This document shows, one piece after another, positions 1-8,200 of a DNA stretch of 12,911 bases; position 1 is the first letter of the stretch; every line of letters starts with the position of its first letter. A model generated the notes under the pieces. That model did not search any database, was not told the DNA's origin, and saw nothing but the letters and a program-made list of their open reading frames with translations. A program made the translations under genes and the position numbers. The stretch is taken from positions 1 to 12,911 of the forward strand of contig CBDVBD010000087.1 of the NCBI GenBank assembly GCA_965372135.1, given 5' to 3'. The DNA is from CBDVBD01 sp965372135 (lineage in GTDB: Bacteria; Electryoneota; RPQS01; CBDVBD01).

Positions 1-210
1 AAATATGGGATACTCCATTTGGTGGTGGGGAAGTCGTCGTTTGAAGATGCCAAGCTGCAGGAGAATATCGAGGAATTCATCCGGACACTGGTTCGGATGA
101 AACCGGCGGCATCTAAAGGGCAATATGTCAAGGGAATTACGTTGTCCAGTACCATGGGTCCGGGGGTAAAAGTGGACAAAGCCGGGGTACTGGCTGCGGT
201 GAAGAAATAA
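1..210 (+). CDS. rplA: 50S ribosomal protein L1, C-terminal end (partial)
   Basis: The reading frame is open from base 1 and ends at TAA 208-210, leaving the last 69 residues of L1; the gene begins upstream of the window. Recognised from the C-terminal domain pattern: an IGK-like segment read here as VVGKSSFEDAKLQEN, then KPAASKGQYVK and the end motif STMGPGVKVD. L1 forms the mobile L1 stalk at the ribosomal E site and helps release deacylated tRNA. In many bacteria it also represses its own rplK-rplA mRNA by binding a leader upstream of rplK, which is outside this window. A TTG at position 19 is in frame but is simply an internal codon. The next gene, rplJ, follows after 23 nt, so the two are almost certainly co-transcribed. 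Identity is secure; nothing can be said about the N-terminal half. Confidence 0.97.
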   Translation, partial: KYGILHLVVGKSSFEDAKLQENIEEFIRTLVRMKPAASKGQYVKGITLSSTMGPGVKVDKAGVLAAVKK

Positions 211-233
211 GGATCGAGGAATCCGAGGCTACA

Positions 234-773
234 ATGAGAGAGATCAAACCATCTACGCGTAATATAGAGCAAGTGGCGAGTTTTCGGGAAAAGCTCAAGG
301 ATGCTCAGGGTGTGTATTTGACGGATTATTCCGGATTGACGGTGTCCGAGATAACGGATTTGCGGAAGCGATTCCGGGACGCCAAGATTGAGTATTTGGT
401 GATAAAGAACACACTCAGCCGCATTGCATTTAAAGAAGAGGGGCTTGAAGATTTGGTTCCGCATCTTGAGGGACAGAATGCAATCGCCATCGGATACGAG
501 GAAGCGGTAATACCGGCGAAGGTGATTTCCGAATTTGCCAAAGAATTAAAGAAGCCTACCATCAAGAGTTGTGTGGTTGATGGGGAATTGTTTGTGGGGA
601 AGGCTGCGGAAGCTACCAAGAATTTCCCGTCCCAGGAAGAGATTCGCAGTATGATCGTGGGAGCGATTGCCGCACCGATGAGCAGCTTGGTTGGGATTTT
701 TTCGAATGTGATGGTGGATTTTCTGGGAGTGTTAGAAGCGTATATACAGAAACGGCAGGAAGCGGAAGAATAA
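234..773 (+). CDS. rplJ: 50S ribosomal protein L10
   Basis: Encodes 179 residues, normal for L10. The protein anchors the L7/L12 stalk: its N-terminal globular domain binds the L11-stalk region of 23S rRNA, and its C-terminal helix carries L12 dimers, which recruit EF-Tu, EF-G and other GTPases. Visible family marks are the N-terminal LTDYSGLTVSEITDLRKRFR and VIKNTLSRIAF segments, and the helix from about residue 150 onward (SSLVGIFSNVMVDFLGVLEAY). The ATG at 234 is chosen because GAGG (225-228) lies 5 nt upstream and the protein then begins like other L10 proteins. It sits 23 nt after rplA and 52 nt before rplL. In E. coli and other bacteria L10-L12 represses translation through a long leader before rplJ; there is no room for one here. 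The last codons are part of a hairpin with a T-run (749-790). Confidence 0.97.
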   Translation: MREIKPSTRNIEQVASFREKLKDAQGVYLTDYSGLTVSEITDLRKRFRDAKIEYLVIKNTLSRIAFKEEGLEDLVPHLEGQNAIAIGYEEAVIPAKVISEFAKELKKPTIKSCVVDGELFVGKAAEATKNFPSQEEIRSMIVGAIAAPMSSLVGIFSNVMVDFLGVLEAYIQKRQEAEE

Positions 774-790
774 ACAGCCGTTTCTTTTTT
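749..790 (+). terminator. Terminator- or attenuator-like hairpin at the rplJ/rplL junction
   Basis: Arms GAAACGGC (749-756) and GCCGTTTC (777-784) are perfectly complementary over 8 bp, with a 20-nt loop that contains the rplJ stop codon, followed at once by six T (785-790). This is the layout of an intrinsic terminator, though the loop is large and the stem modest, so it would be leaky. Because rplL follows 35 nt later and L12 is needed in several copies per ribosome, full termination would make little sense. Attenuation, or 3' end protection after mRNA processing, is more plausible. Seen: the repeat and the T-run. Inferred: any function. Confidence 0.45.
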
Positions 791-825
791 ATTGTACATA
801 ACAGAACCGAGATACGGAGGAATTT

Positions 826-1203
826 GTGGAAAAGATCATTGAAACCCTGTCTAACCTGAAAGTGTCGGAGTTGGTGGAGCTGAAGAAGGCGCTCGAGGAG
901 AAGTGGGAAGTAACAGCAGCGGCTCCGATGATGGCGGCAGGACCGATGGTGGCTGCGGGAGCGGCTCCGGATGAAGCAGCGGCAGAAGAGCAGACCGAGT
1001 TCGATGTCATCCTGTCCGCGGTAGGTGACAAGAAGATCCAGGGGATTAAGGTGGTACGTTCCGTAACCAGCTTGGGATTGAAGGAAGCGAAGGATTTGGT
1101 TGACGGCGCACCGAAGCCGGTCAAGGAAGGTGTGTCGAAGGAAGAAGCGGAAAAAGTCAAAGCCGCGTTAGAAGAAGTTGGCGCTCAGGTCGATTTGAAG
1201 TAG
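826..1203 (+). CDS. rplL: 50S ribosomal protein L7/L12
   Basis: Encodes 125 residues, close to the usual 120-130. L12 dimers on L10 form the flexible stalk that recruits and activates translational GTPases, including the EF-G and EF-Tu encoded further along this window. Three parts are visible: an N-terminal dimerisation helix pair (about 1-30, beginning MEKIIETLSNLKVSELVELK); an Ala/Gly/Pro/Met-rich hinge (about 31-57); and the compact C-terminal domain (about 58-125) with EFDVIL, GIKVVRSVTSLGLKEAKDLVDGAPK and KEGVSKEEAEK. The start is GTG at 826, supported by GGAGG (816-820) 5 nt upstream and by the family N-terminus. It follows rplJ by 52 nt, most of which belongs to the hairpin and T-run. 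A 168-nt non-coding gap separates it from rpoB. Confidence 0.97.
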   Translation: MEKIIETLSNLKVSELVELKKALEEKWEVTAAAPMMAAGPMVAAGAAPDEAAAEEQTEFDVILSAVGDKKIQGIKVVRSVTSLGLKEAKDLVDGAPKPVKEGVSKEEAEKVKAALEEVGAQVDLK

Positions 1204-1371
1204 GACTGGTTTTCCCAGGTGCCAGACCCCACCCATGCACGTTGTGCCAACCTACATTTTGGGACCTTGCATGAGTGTGCTTTAGGTTCCGGATTGGTGA
1301 TCGAAAAGGGTGGTGGTTACAATTAGGAAAGGTCAGTATTACAAGCCCCGAAACATTGTTGGAGGTATGGC
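1204..1371 (+). other. rplL-rpoB intergenic region, candidate rpoB leader
   Basis: This 168-nt gap holds no credible gene. Several complementary segments are visible: CCACCC (1229-1234) with GGGTGG (1308-1313); directly inside it ATGCA (1235-1239) with TGCAT (1268-1272); a small GTTG-TGC-CAAC hairpin (1241-1251); and AACCTA (1249-1254) with TAGGTT (1283-1288), which would cross the ATGCA pairing as a pseudoknot. None is followed by a T-run, so there is no intrinsic terminator. In E. coli an attenuator sits in the equivalent gap. Whether this RNA has a conserved fold cannot be told from one sequence. Confidence 0.4.
1294..1323 (+). promoter_or_regulatory. Weak candidate promoter for rpoB
   Basis: TTGGTG (1294-1299, three of six matches to the -35 consensus) and TACAAT (1318-1323, five of six to the -10) are separated by 18 nt. 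Transcription would start near 1330, giving rpoB a leader of about 40 nt. The -35 is poor and there is no extended -10 TG, so this could be chance. An internal promoter would let the polymerase subunits be made separately from stalk proteins. Confidence 0.25.
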
Positions 1372-1375
1372 TTGA
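1361..1375 (+). promoter_or_regulatory. rpoB ribosome binding site with overlapping decoy AUG
   Basis: GGAGG (1361-1365) lies 6 nt before the TTG start at 1372. Between them is an ATG (1367-1369), only 1 nt after the Shine-Dalgarno and in another frame, reading Met-Ala-stop with TGA at 1373-1375 overlapping the TTG. The TTG is taken as the real start because its spacing is normal and the frame continues into rpoB. The ATG is too close to the Shine-Dalgarno for efficient use. Confidence 0.7.
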
Positions 1376-4300
1376 AGTCCCAAAAATCAATTCGACGGGT
1401 TTCTTTCTCGGAGATCACTTCGGTGTTGGATATGCCGGACTTATTGGATATCCAACTGGAGTCCTTTGAGGAATTTCTGCAGAAAGACATCGACTCGAAG
1501 AGCCGGGAACGTAGGGGATTAGAGGCGGTATTCATCAATGTGTTTCCGATTATTGACAATCGGGAGGAACACATTCTTGAATTCGTGGAATATCATGTGG
1601 AACCCGCTAAGTACAGTGAGGATGAATGCCGGGAACGGGGGATGACCTACAGTTCGGCGTTAAAAGCCAAGCTGCGTTTGTCCAGCCGGGAAGACCCGAG
1701 CGCCGATGGATTCGATAACACCATCGAGACCGATGTGTACTTAGGCAACCTGCCGACGATGACGACGTCGGGGACGTTTATCATCAACGGTGCGGAACGA
1801 GTGATCGTAAGTCAGCTTCACCGGTCGCCGGGGGTGTTTTTCAGCGAATCGATACATCCCAACGGCAAGAAGATATATTCGGCACGGATTATCCCGTTTC
1901 GCGGGTCCTGGGTGGAATTCACCACGGATGTCAACGACATCCTGTTCGTATATATCGACCGTCGGAAGAAGTTTCCGGTGACGACATTGATTCGGGCGTT
2001 GGGATATTCCAGCGATGCGGATATCCTTCGGCTGTTTGACTATGTGGAAGACATTGCACTGTCCAAGAAGGATATCAAGAAGTACTTCGAACGGACAATT
2101 CTGGAAGATTTTGTGGACGAGAAAACCGGTGAGGTGCTGGTTTCCAGGGGCAGTGAGTTCGACGCCACAACGCTTAAGGCATTGAAATCGTTGAAAGTGC
2201 GCCGAGTTCCGCTGTTGAAGCCGCGCAAGCGGGATATGTCTTACGATGTAATGATGAATACGCTCAAGCGGGACAAGTCGAAGAGCCGGGATGATGCGTT
2301 GGAAATTATTTATCGGGAGCTTCGGAATGGTGAACCCCCGGATGTAGAAACGGCGTATAAGTTTTTGAGTCGGTTGTTTTTCGATGAAAAGCGGTATGAT
2401 TTGGGGGCGGTGGGGCGATACCGGATCAACAATAAGTTGAATTTGAAGGTAGATCCTCAGACCACCATTCTAATGGATGAGGATATCGTCGAGATTATCA
2501 AGTATGTGCTTAAGCTACGCGGCGGCAAAGAAACCACCGATGACATTGATCATTTGGGGAACCGTCGGATTCGGACTGTGGGCGAGCAGTTGGCGAACCA
2601 GTTTAGTGTGGCGCTGACTCGGATGGCTCGTACTATCAAAGAACGGATGAACCTGCGGGATACCGAACAGTTGACTCCGCAGGATTTGGTGAATGTGCGT
2701 ACCATTACCTCGGTGATTAATACGTTCTTTGGCACCAACCAGCTCAGTCAATTCATGGATCAGGTAAATCCGTTGACCGAGCTGACGCACAAGCGCCGGC
2801 TGTCAGCGTTGGGTCCCGGTGGATTGACGCGGGAACGCGCTGGGTTTGAAGTTCGGGACGTGCATTATACTCATTACGGGCGATTGTGTCCGATTGAGAC
2901 CCCGGAAGGTCCTAATATTGGGTTGATTTCATCGTTGTGTACCTATGCACGAGTGAATGATTTGGGATTTGTGGAAACGCCGTATCGCAAGGTACGTAAT
3001 TCCAAGGTATCCAAGCAGATCGAATACCTATCGGCGGATGATGAGGATCACTATCTGATCGCTCAGGCGAATGCACCGTTGAATGAAAAAGGTGAATTCG
3101 AACGGGATCGTGTCAAGTCGCGTATCAAGGGTGATTTCCCAGTGGTTCCTCCGGCGGATGTGGATTATATGGATGTGTCGCCTAATCAGATTGTGTCGGT
3201 GGCGGCGGCGTTGATTCCGTTTTTGGAACACGACGACGCCAACCGTGCGTTGATGGGGTCCAACATGCAGCGACAGGCGGTGCCGTTATTGATTCCGGAA
3301 GCCCCGTTTGTTGGTACCGGTATGGAAGCGAAAGCGGCTCAGGACAGCCGGATGTTGATCATCGCCGGGGAAAACGGCGTGGTGGAAAATGTGTCCGCCG
3401 ACGAAATTGTGGTGCGCAAGCAGATTAAGCCGCCTCCAGGGAAGGCTCCGGAAGACCTTCCGACGGAATATGTACACTACAAGCTGAAGAAATTCATTCG
3501 GACCAATCAGGATACCTGTATCAACCAGATTCCAGCGGTTAAGGTTGGGGAAAAGGTGCGTGCCGGAGATGTGCTGGCGGATGGAACCGCATCGGACCAA
3601 GGGGAATTGGCACTGGGTAGGAATGTGCTGGTGGCATTTATGCCGTGGCACGGGTACAATTTTGAGGATTCGATTATTGTTTCGGAACGGGTGGTGCAAG
3701 AGGATATCTTCACATCGATTCATATTGAAGAGCAGGAACTGCAGGTACGGGAAACCAAACGGGGGGAGGAGGAACTGACTCGGGAAATTCCCAATGTGTC
3801 CGAAGAAGCTACTAAGGATTTGGATGAGAACGGGATAGTCCGAGTGGGTGCGGAGGTCAATCCCGGGGATATTTTAGTGGGGAAGGTGACCCCGAAAGGG
3901 GAAACGGATTTGACGCCGGAAGATAAGTTGTTGAAGGCGATTTTCGGGGACAAGGCTGGGGACGTGAAGGATGCGTCGTTGAAGGCGCATACCGGCATGA
4001 ATGGGATTGTGATTAACACTAAGCTGTTTTCTCGGAAGAGAAAAGACGCCAAGACCAAGAAAGCGGATAAGCAACGCGTGCTGCAACTGGAAGAAGCTTA
4101 CTACAAGGAATGCGCTGCCTTGAAGGTGTCGGTGCGGGAGAAGCTGGGGAAAATTCTTTCAGGTAAGAAGTGCCGGGAAATTCGCGACAAGGATTTCCTG
4201 CAGGTGCTGATTCCTGATGGGACAGAAGTGACGGAACAGTCTTTTGCGAAGTTCGATCCGGAAGATATCGAACGGGTGTTTGATTGGACGAAAGATCCCG

Positions 4301-5145
4301 CCACCAATGAATTGGTGGAGATGGTGTTTGAACGATATGACGATCATATGCTCCGCATTACCAATGAGATGCGGAACGAGAAACACCGGACTCAAGTGGG
4401 CGATGAGCTGCCTTCGGGGATTGTGCAATTGGCGAAGGTTTATATCGCCAAGAAGCGGAAGTTATCCGTGGGCGACAAGATGGCGGGAAGGCACGGCAAC
4501 AAGGGGGTGGTTGGCAATATCGTGCCCATCGAGGATATGCCGTTTATGGCTGACGGGACGCCGGTGGATATTATTCTGAACCCGTTGGGCGTGCCCAGTC
4601 GTATGAATTTGGGGCAGATTTTCGAGACCACGTTGGGCTGGGCTGCCAAAGAACTGGGTTTGCATTACGCCACGCCGGTGTTCGACGGCGCCAGTCTGGA
4701 AAACGTTCAGGAAGAGCTGGAGAAAGCCGGGCTGCCGTTGAATGGGAAGACCACCTTGTATGATGGGCGTACCGGAGATCCTTTCGATCAGCCGATTACG
4801 GTGGGGTATATTTACATGATGAAGCTGTCGCACTTGGTGGATGATAAGATTCATGCCAGGTCGATTGGACCGTATTCATTGATTACTCAGCAGCCGCTTG
4901 GGGGGAAGGCGCAGTTCGGTGGTCAGCGGTTTGGAGAGATGGAAGTGTGGGCGCTGGAGGCATACGGCGCGGCGCATATTCTCCAAGAGATTTTGACGGT
5001 GAAGTCCGATGACGTGAACGGACGTGCCAGGACCTATGAAGCGATTGTCAAAGGTGACAATCTGCCGGTTCCGGGGGTGCCGGAATCGTTTAACGTGTTG
5101 ATTCACGAGCTTCAGGGATTGGGGTTGGATGTACATTTGGATTAA
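1372..5145 (+). CDS. rpoB: DNA-directed RNA polymerase subunit beta
   Basis: Encodes 1257 residues, within the usual range. Beta forms one pincer of core RNA polymerase and half of the active centre. Visible landmarks: the DDIDHLGNRRIRTVGEQ segment; the rifampicin pocket around residues 454-478 with Q457, Q460, D463, H473, R476 and S478 all retained, suggesting a rifampicin-sensitive enzyme; the GPGGLTRERAGFEVRDVHYTHYGRLCPIETPEGPN core block; and GDKMAGRHGNKGVV, whose K1036 and K1044 match the active-site lysines K1065 and K1073 of E. coli. A lysine-rich, helical segment at about 887-1015 corresponds to the lineage-specific SI2 region. Within the pocket, V465 and T469 replace Asn518 and Ser522 of E. 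coli; other phyla also vary there. The start is an unusual TTG at 1372 with GGAGG 6 nt upstream. rpoC follows after 55 nt, in the standard operon order. Confidence 0.98.
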   Translation: MKSQKSIRRVSFSEITSVLDMPDLLDIQLESFEEFLQKDIDSKSRERRGLEAVFINVFPIIDNREEHILEFVEYHVEPAKYSEDECRERGMTYSSALKAKLRLSSREDPSADGFDNTIETDVYLGNLPTMTTSGTFIINGAERVIVSQLHRSPGVFFSESIHPNGKKIYSARIIPFRGSWVEFTTDVNDILFVYIDRRKKFPVTTLIRALGYSSDADILRLFDYVEDIALSKKDIKKYFERTILEDFVDEKTGEVLVSRGSEFDATTLKALKSLKVRRVPLLKPRKRDMSYDVMMNTLKRDKSKSRDDALEIIYRELRNGEPPDVETAYKFLSRLFFDEKRYDLGAVGRYRINNKLNLKVDPQTTILMDEDIVEIIKYVLKLRGGKETTDDIDHLGNRRIRTVGEQLANQFSVALTRMARTIKERMNLRDTEQLTPQDLVNVRTITSVINTFFGTNQLSQFMDQVNPLTELTHKRRLSALGPGGLTRERAGFEVRDVHYTHYGRLCPIETPEGPNIGLISSLCTYARVNDLGFVETPYRKVRNSKVSKQIEYLSADDEDHYLIAQANAPLNEKGEFERDRVKSRIKGDFPVVPPADVDYMDVSPNQIVSVAAALIPFLEHDDANRALMGSNMQRQAVPLLIPEAPFVGTGMEAKAAQDSRMLIIAGENGVVENVSADEIVVRKQIKPPPGKAPEDLPTEYVHYKLKKFIRTNQDTCINQIPAVKVGEKVRAGDVLADGTASDQGELALGRNVLVAFMPWHGYNFEDSIIVSERVVQEDIFTSIHIEEQELQVRETKRGEEELTREIPNVSEEATKDLDENGIVRVGAEVNPGDILVGKVTPKGETDLTPEDKLLKAIFGDKAGDVKDASLKAHTGMNGIVINTKLFSRKRKDAKTKKADKQRVLQLEEAYYKECAALKVSVREKLGKILSGKKCREIRDKDFLQVLIPDGTEVTEQSFAKFDPEDIERVFDWTKDPATNELVEMVFERYDDHMLRITNEMRNEKHRTQVGDELPSGIVQLAKVYIAKKRKLSVGDKMAGRHGNKGVVGNIVPIEDMPFMADGTPVDIILNPLGVPSRMNLGQIFETTLGWAAKELGLHYATPVFDGASLENVQEELEKAGLPLNGKTTLYDGRTGDPFDQPITVGYIYMMKLSHLVDDKIHARSIGPYSLITQQPLGGKAQFGGQRFGEMEVWALEAYGAAHILQEILTVKSDDVNGRARTYEAIVKGDNLPVPGVPESFNVLIHELQGLGLDVHLD

Positions 5146-5187
5146 CGATAAAAGCCGCATAAATCACTATGGTAATAGGTACCAGTC

Positions 5188-5203
5188 AAGGAGGCATGTA
5201 ATG
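5188..5203 (+). promoter_or_regulatory. rpoC ribosome binding site, with overlapping start-stop
   Basis: AAGGAGG (5188-5194) stands 6 nt before ATG 5201 and decides the rpoC start. An out-of-frame ATG at 5196-5198 follows the Shine-Dalgarno by 1 nt and is terminated at once by TAA (5199-5201), which shares its last base with the true ATG. Just upstream, TGGTA (5170-5174) can pair with TACCA (5180-5184), a small hairpin that leaves the Shine-Dalgarno free. Confidence 0.8.
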
Positions 5204-8200
5204 ACAGCACAAGGGATAGACGACATTGAAGCGGGACGCTTCACAAGCATATCCATCAATCTGTCATCACCCGACGCCATTCTTGCAAGATCTCACGGCG
5301 AGGTAACCAAGCCGGAAACGATCAACTATCGCAGTTACAAGCCGGAAAAGGATGGATTGTTCTGTGAGAAGATTTTCGGTCCGGTGAAGGATTGGGAATG
5401 TCATTGCGGGAAATACCGCGGAATCCGATATAAGAGTATTGTGTGCGACCGGTGCGGGGTGGAAATCACCAAGAAAGACGTCCGCCGCAAGCGCATGGGG
5501 CATCTTTCCTTAGCGGTTCCGGTGGTGCATATTTGGTATTTCCGTAGTCTTCCCTCCAAGATTGGTTACCTGTTGAGTATGACAGTGCGGGAACTGGAAA
5601 GAATCATCTATTACGAGTCGTATGCGGTGATCAAGCCGGGGAACACCGGGCTTCGGGAACGGGAATTAATTAGCGAGGCTGACTACCTACGAATCCAGGC
5701 TGAATACATCGAAGAAGTAGGTGATTTGCCGGAAGACCATGAGAATCGGTTTGAAGCAAAGATCGGCGGCGAAGCGGTATATGATCTCCTGCATCAGATG
5801 AATGTGAATCAGCTTTCCCAGGAATTACGGCATCAGATTAAGATTGAGACGTCGATTCAGCGGAAAAACGATGCTATCAAGAGGCTGCGCATCATCGAAG
5901 CCTTTAAGGATTGTGAGGAAGGACTAACTAACCGTCCGGAATGGATGGTGATGTCGGTAATTCCGGTGGTTCCGCCGGATTTGCGACCGTTGGTTCCCTT
6001 GGAGGGCGGCAGGTTTGCCACTTCGGATCTGAACGACCTGTATCGCCGGGTGATTATTCGTAATAACCGGCTGAAGCGTTTGATTGATATTAAGGCTCCT
6101 GAAGTAATCCTGCGCAACGAAAAGCGGATGCTGCAAGAGGCAGTGGACAGCTTGTTTGACAACGGCAGGAAATCGGTGGCGATTCGCAGTGACGGCAATC
6201 GTCCGTTGAAGTCGTTGTCGGATAACTTGAAGGGAAAACAAGGGCGATTCCGCCAGAACTTGTTGGGTAAACGTGTTGATTATTCCGGACGTTCGGTGAT
6301 CGTGGTGGGTCCGGAATTGAAGCTGCACGAGTGCGGGTTACCCAAGGATATGGCGGTGGAGTTGTTCAAGCCATTTATTATCCGGAAATTGATCGAGCGG
6401 GAATATACTAAGACGGTGAAGTCAGCCAAACGGATGGTAGATCGGAAGACCGACGAAGTGTGGGCGATCCTTGAGGAGATTATCCAGAACCATCCGGTGT
6501 TGTTGAACCGTGCACCGACACTGCACCGGCTGGGAATTCAGGCGTTTCAGCCGCTGTTGATCGAGGGGAAGGCGATTCGACTGCATCCGTTGGTCTGTGC
6601 AGCGTTTAATGCGGACTTTGACGGTGACCAGATGGCTGTGCATCTGCCGTTGTCCTATGAAGCGCAGGTGGAAGCCAGGCTGTTGATGATGGCGAATCAG
6701 AATATACTTCATCCGGCTTACGGCAGACCGATTTCGGTGCCCAGCCAGGATATGGTGTTAGGGATATACTATTTGACGAAGCGTCGACCGGGTGCTTCCG
6801 GTGAGGGGAAGCTGTTTGCCGATCCTGATGAAGTGATTGTGGCGTATAACAATGGATCCATTGAACTGCACTCACAGATATTCGTGCGGATGGACGGTAG
6901 GATCGTTGATACTACTACCGGCAGGATCCTGTTTCATCGAATACTGCCGGAAGAAGTTCGCAATAAGCGATTTTTCAATGAGTTATTAACCAAGAAACGG
7001 TTAGAGGAAATCGTCTTTATTTGTCATAAAGAAGTGGGGAATTCCAAGACGGCGATATTTCTGGATCAGTTAAAGGAAATCGGGTTCAACACCGCAACTC
7101 TTGGGGGATTGAGTGTTAGTCTGGAAGATGTGATGATTCCTGATGAAAAGCATGACTTGGTGGATAAAGCGACAAAGAAGGTTGAGGAGATACAAGCCCT
7201 TTATCAGGACGGCATTATCACCGATGGGGAACGGTATAACCAAATCATCGATGTTTGGACGCACACTACCACCGATGTGGCGGAAGTGATGTTCGATCAG
7301 ATGCGGAAATCCCAGCAGGGGTTTAATCCGGTGTTTATGATGGCGGATTCCGGTGCGCGAGGTTCTATCGAACAGATTAAGCAGTTAGCTGGGATGCGTG
7401 GGTTGATGGCGAAGCCGCAGAAAACCATGACCGGGCAGAAGGGTGAGATTATCGAATCACCGATTACGGCGAATTTTAAGGAAGGCTTGTCGGTGTTGGA
7501 GTACTTTATCTCCACTCACGGCGCTCGGAAAGGATTAGCGGATACCGCGTTGAAGACAGCGGATGCCGGGTATCTGACCCGACGTTTGGTGGATGTGGCT
7601 CAGGATGTAATTATTCGGGAGCTTGATTGCGGTACTTTAAGGGGCATCACTATCGAAGCTGCCAAGGAGGGCGAGGAAGCCACCGAGCAGCTGTATGAGC
7701 GGATTTTGGGACGTACCGCTGCGGAACCGGTTATCGATCCTTTGACCGGTGAGACCATTATCCAACATGGGGAAATGATCGCCGAGGAGGTGGCTGAGAA
7801 CATTACCCGCAGCGGAACTGATACGGTGAAGATTCGGTCGGTATTGACCTGTGAATCGCCGTCCGGGGTGTGTTCCACCTGCTACGGGATTAACCTCACC
7901 ACCGGGAAATTGGTGGATATGGGTGAAGCGGTGGGTGTGATTGCCGCACAGTCGATCGGAGAACCGGGCACCCAGTTGACATTACGTACCTTCCATATCG
8001 GTGGCACCGCAGACCGCATCGCTGCAGAGTCGCAGGTGACGTCGAAGTACGACGGCAGGATTGTCTATGAGAATGTGGATGTCATCCGACACAAGGACGG
8101 TTTTCTCATCAATGTTCGCCGGAACGGTATTGTCAAGATCATGGATGAGAACAATCGCGTAACGGCAAGATTTACAGTCCCCTATGGAGCACATTTACAC

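Noticed and set aside
19..21. TTG as the start of a small gene
   Set aside because: The frame is open to base 1 and reads continuously as the C-terminal part of L1.
326..799. Minus-strand frame of 157 codons across rplJ
   Set aside because: Fully antisense to a clear ribosomal protein gene and unlike any known protein.
2731..2805. Rifampicin resistance in rpoB
   Set aside because: The main contact residues (Q457, Q460, D463, H473, R476, S478) are wild type; V465 and T469 lie at positions that vary naturally between phyla.
3759..3775. G/A-rich stretch in rpoB resembling an internal ribosome binding site
   Set aside because: No start codon at suitable spacing opens a credible gene; it simply encodes Arg-Gly-Glu-Glu-Glu.
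5129..5200. In-frame upstream ATG giving rpoC a 24-residue extension
   Set aside because: It lies inside the end of rpoB, has no Shine-Dalgarno, and the extra residues do not resemble beta'; ATG 5201 has AAGGAGG at good spacing.
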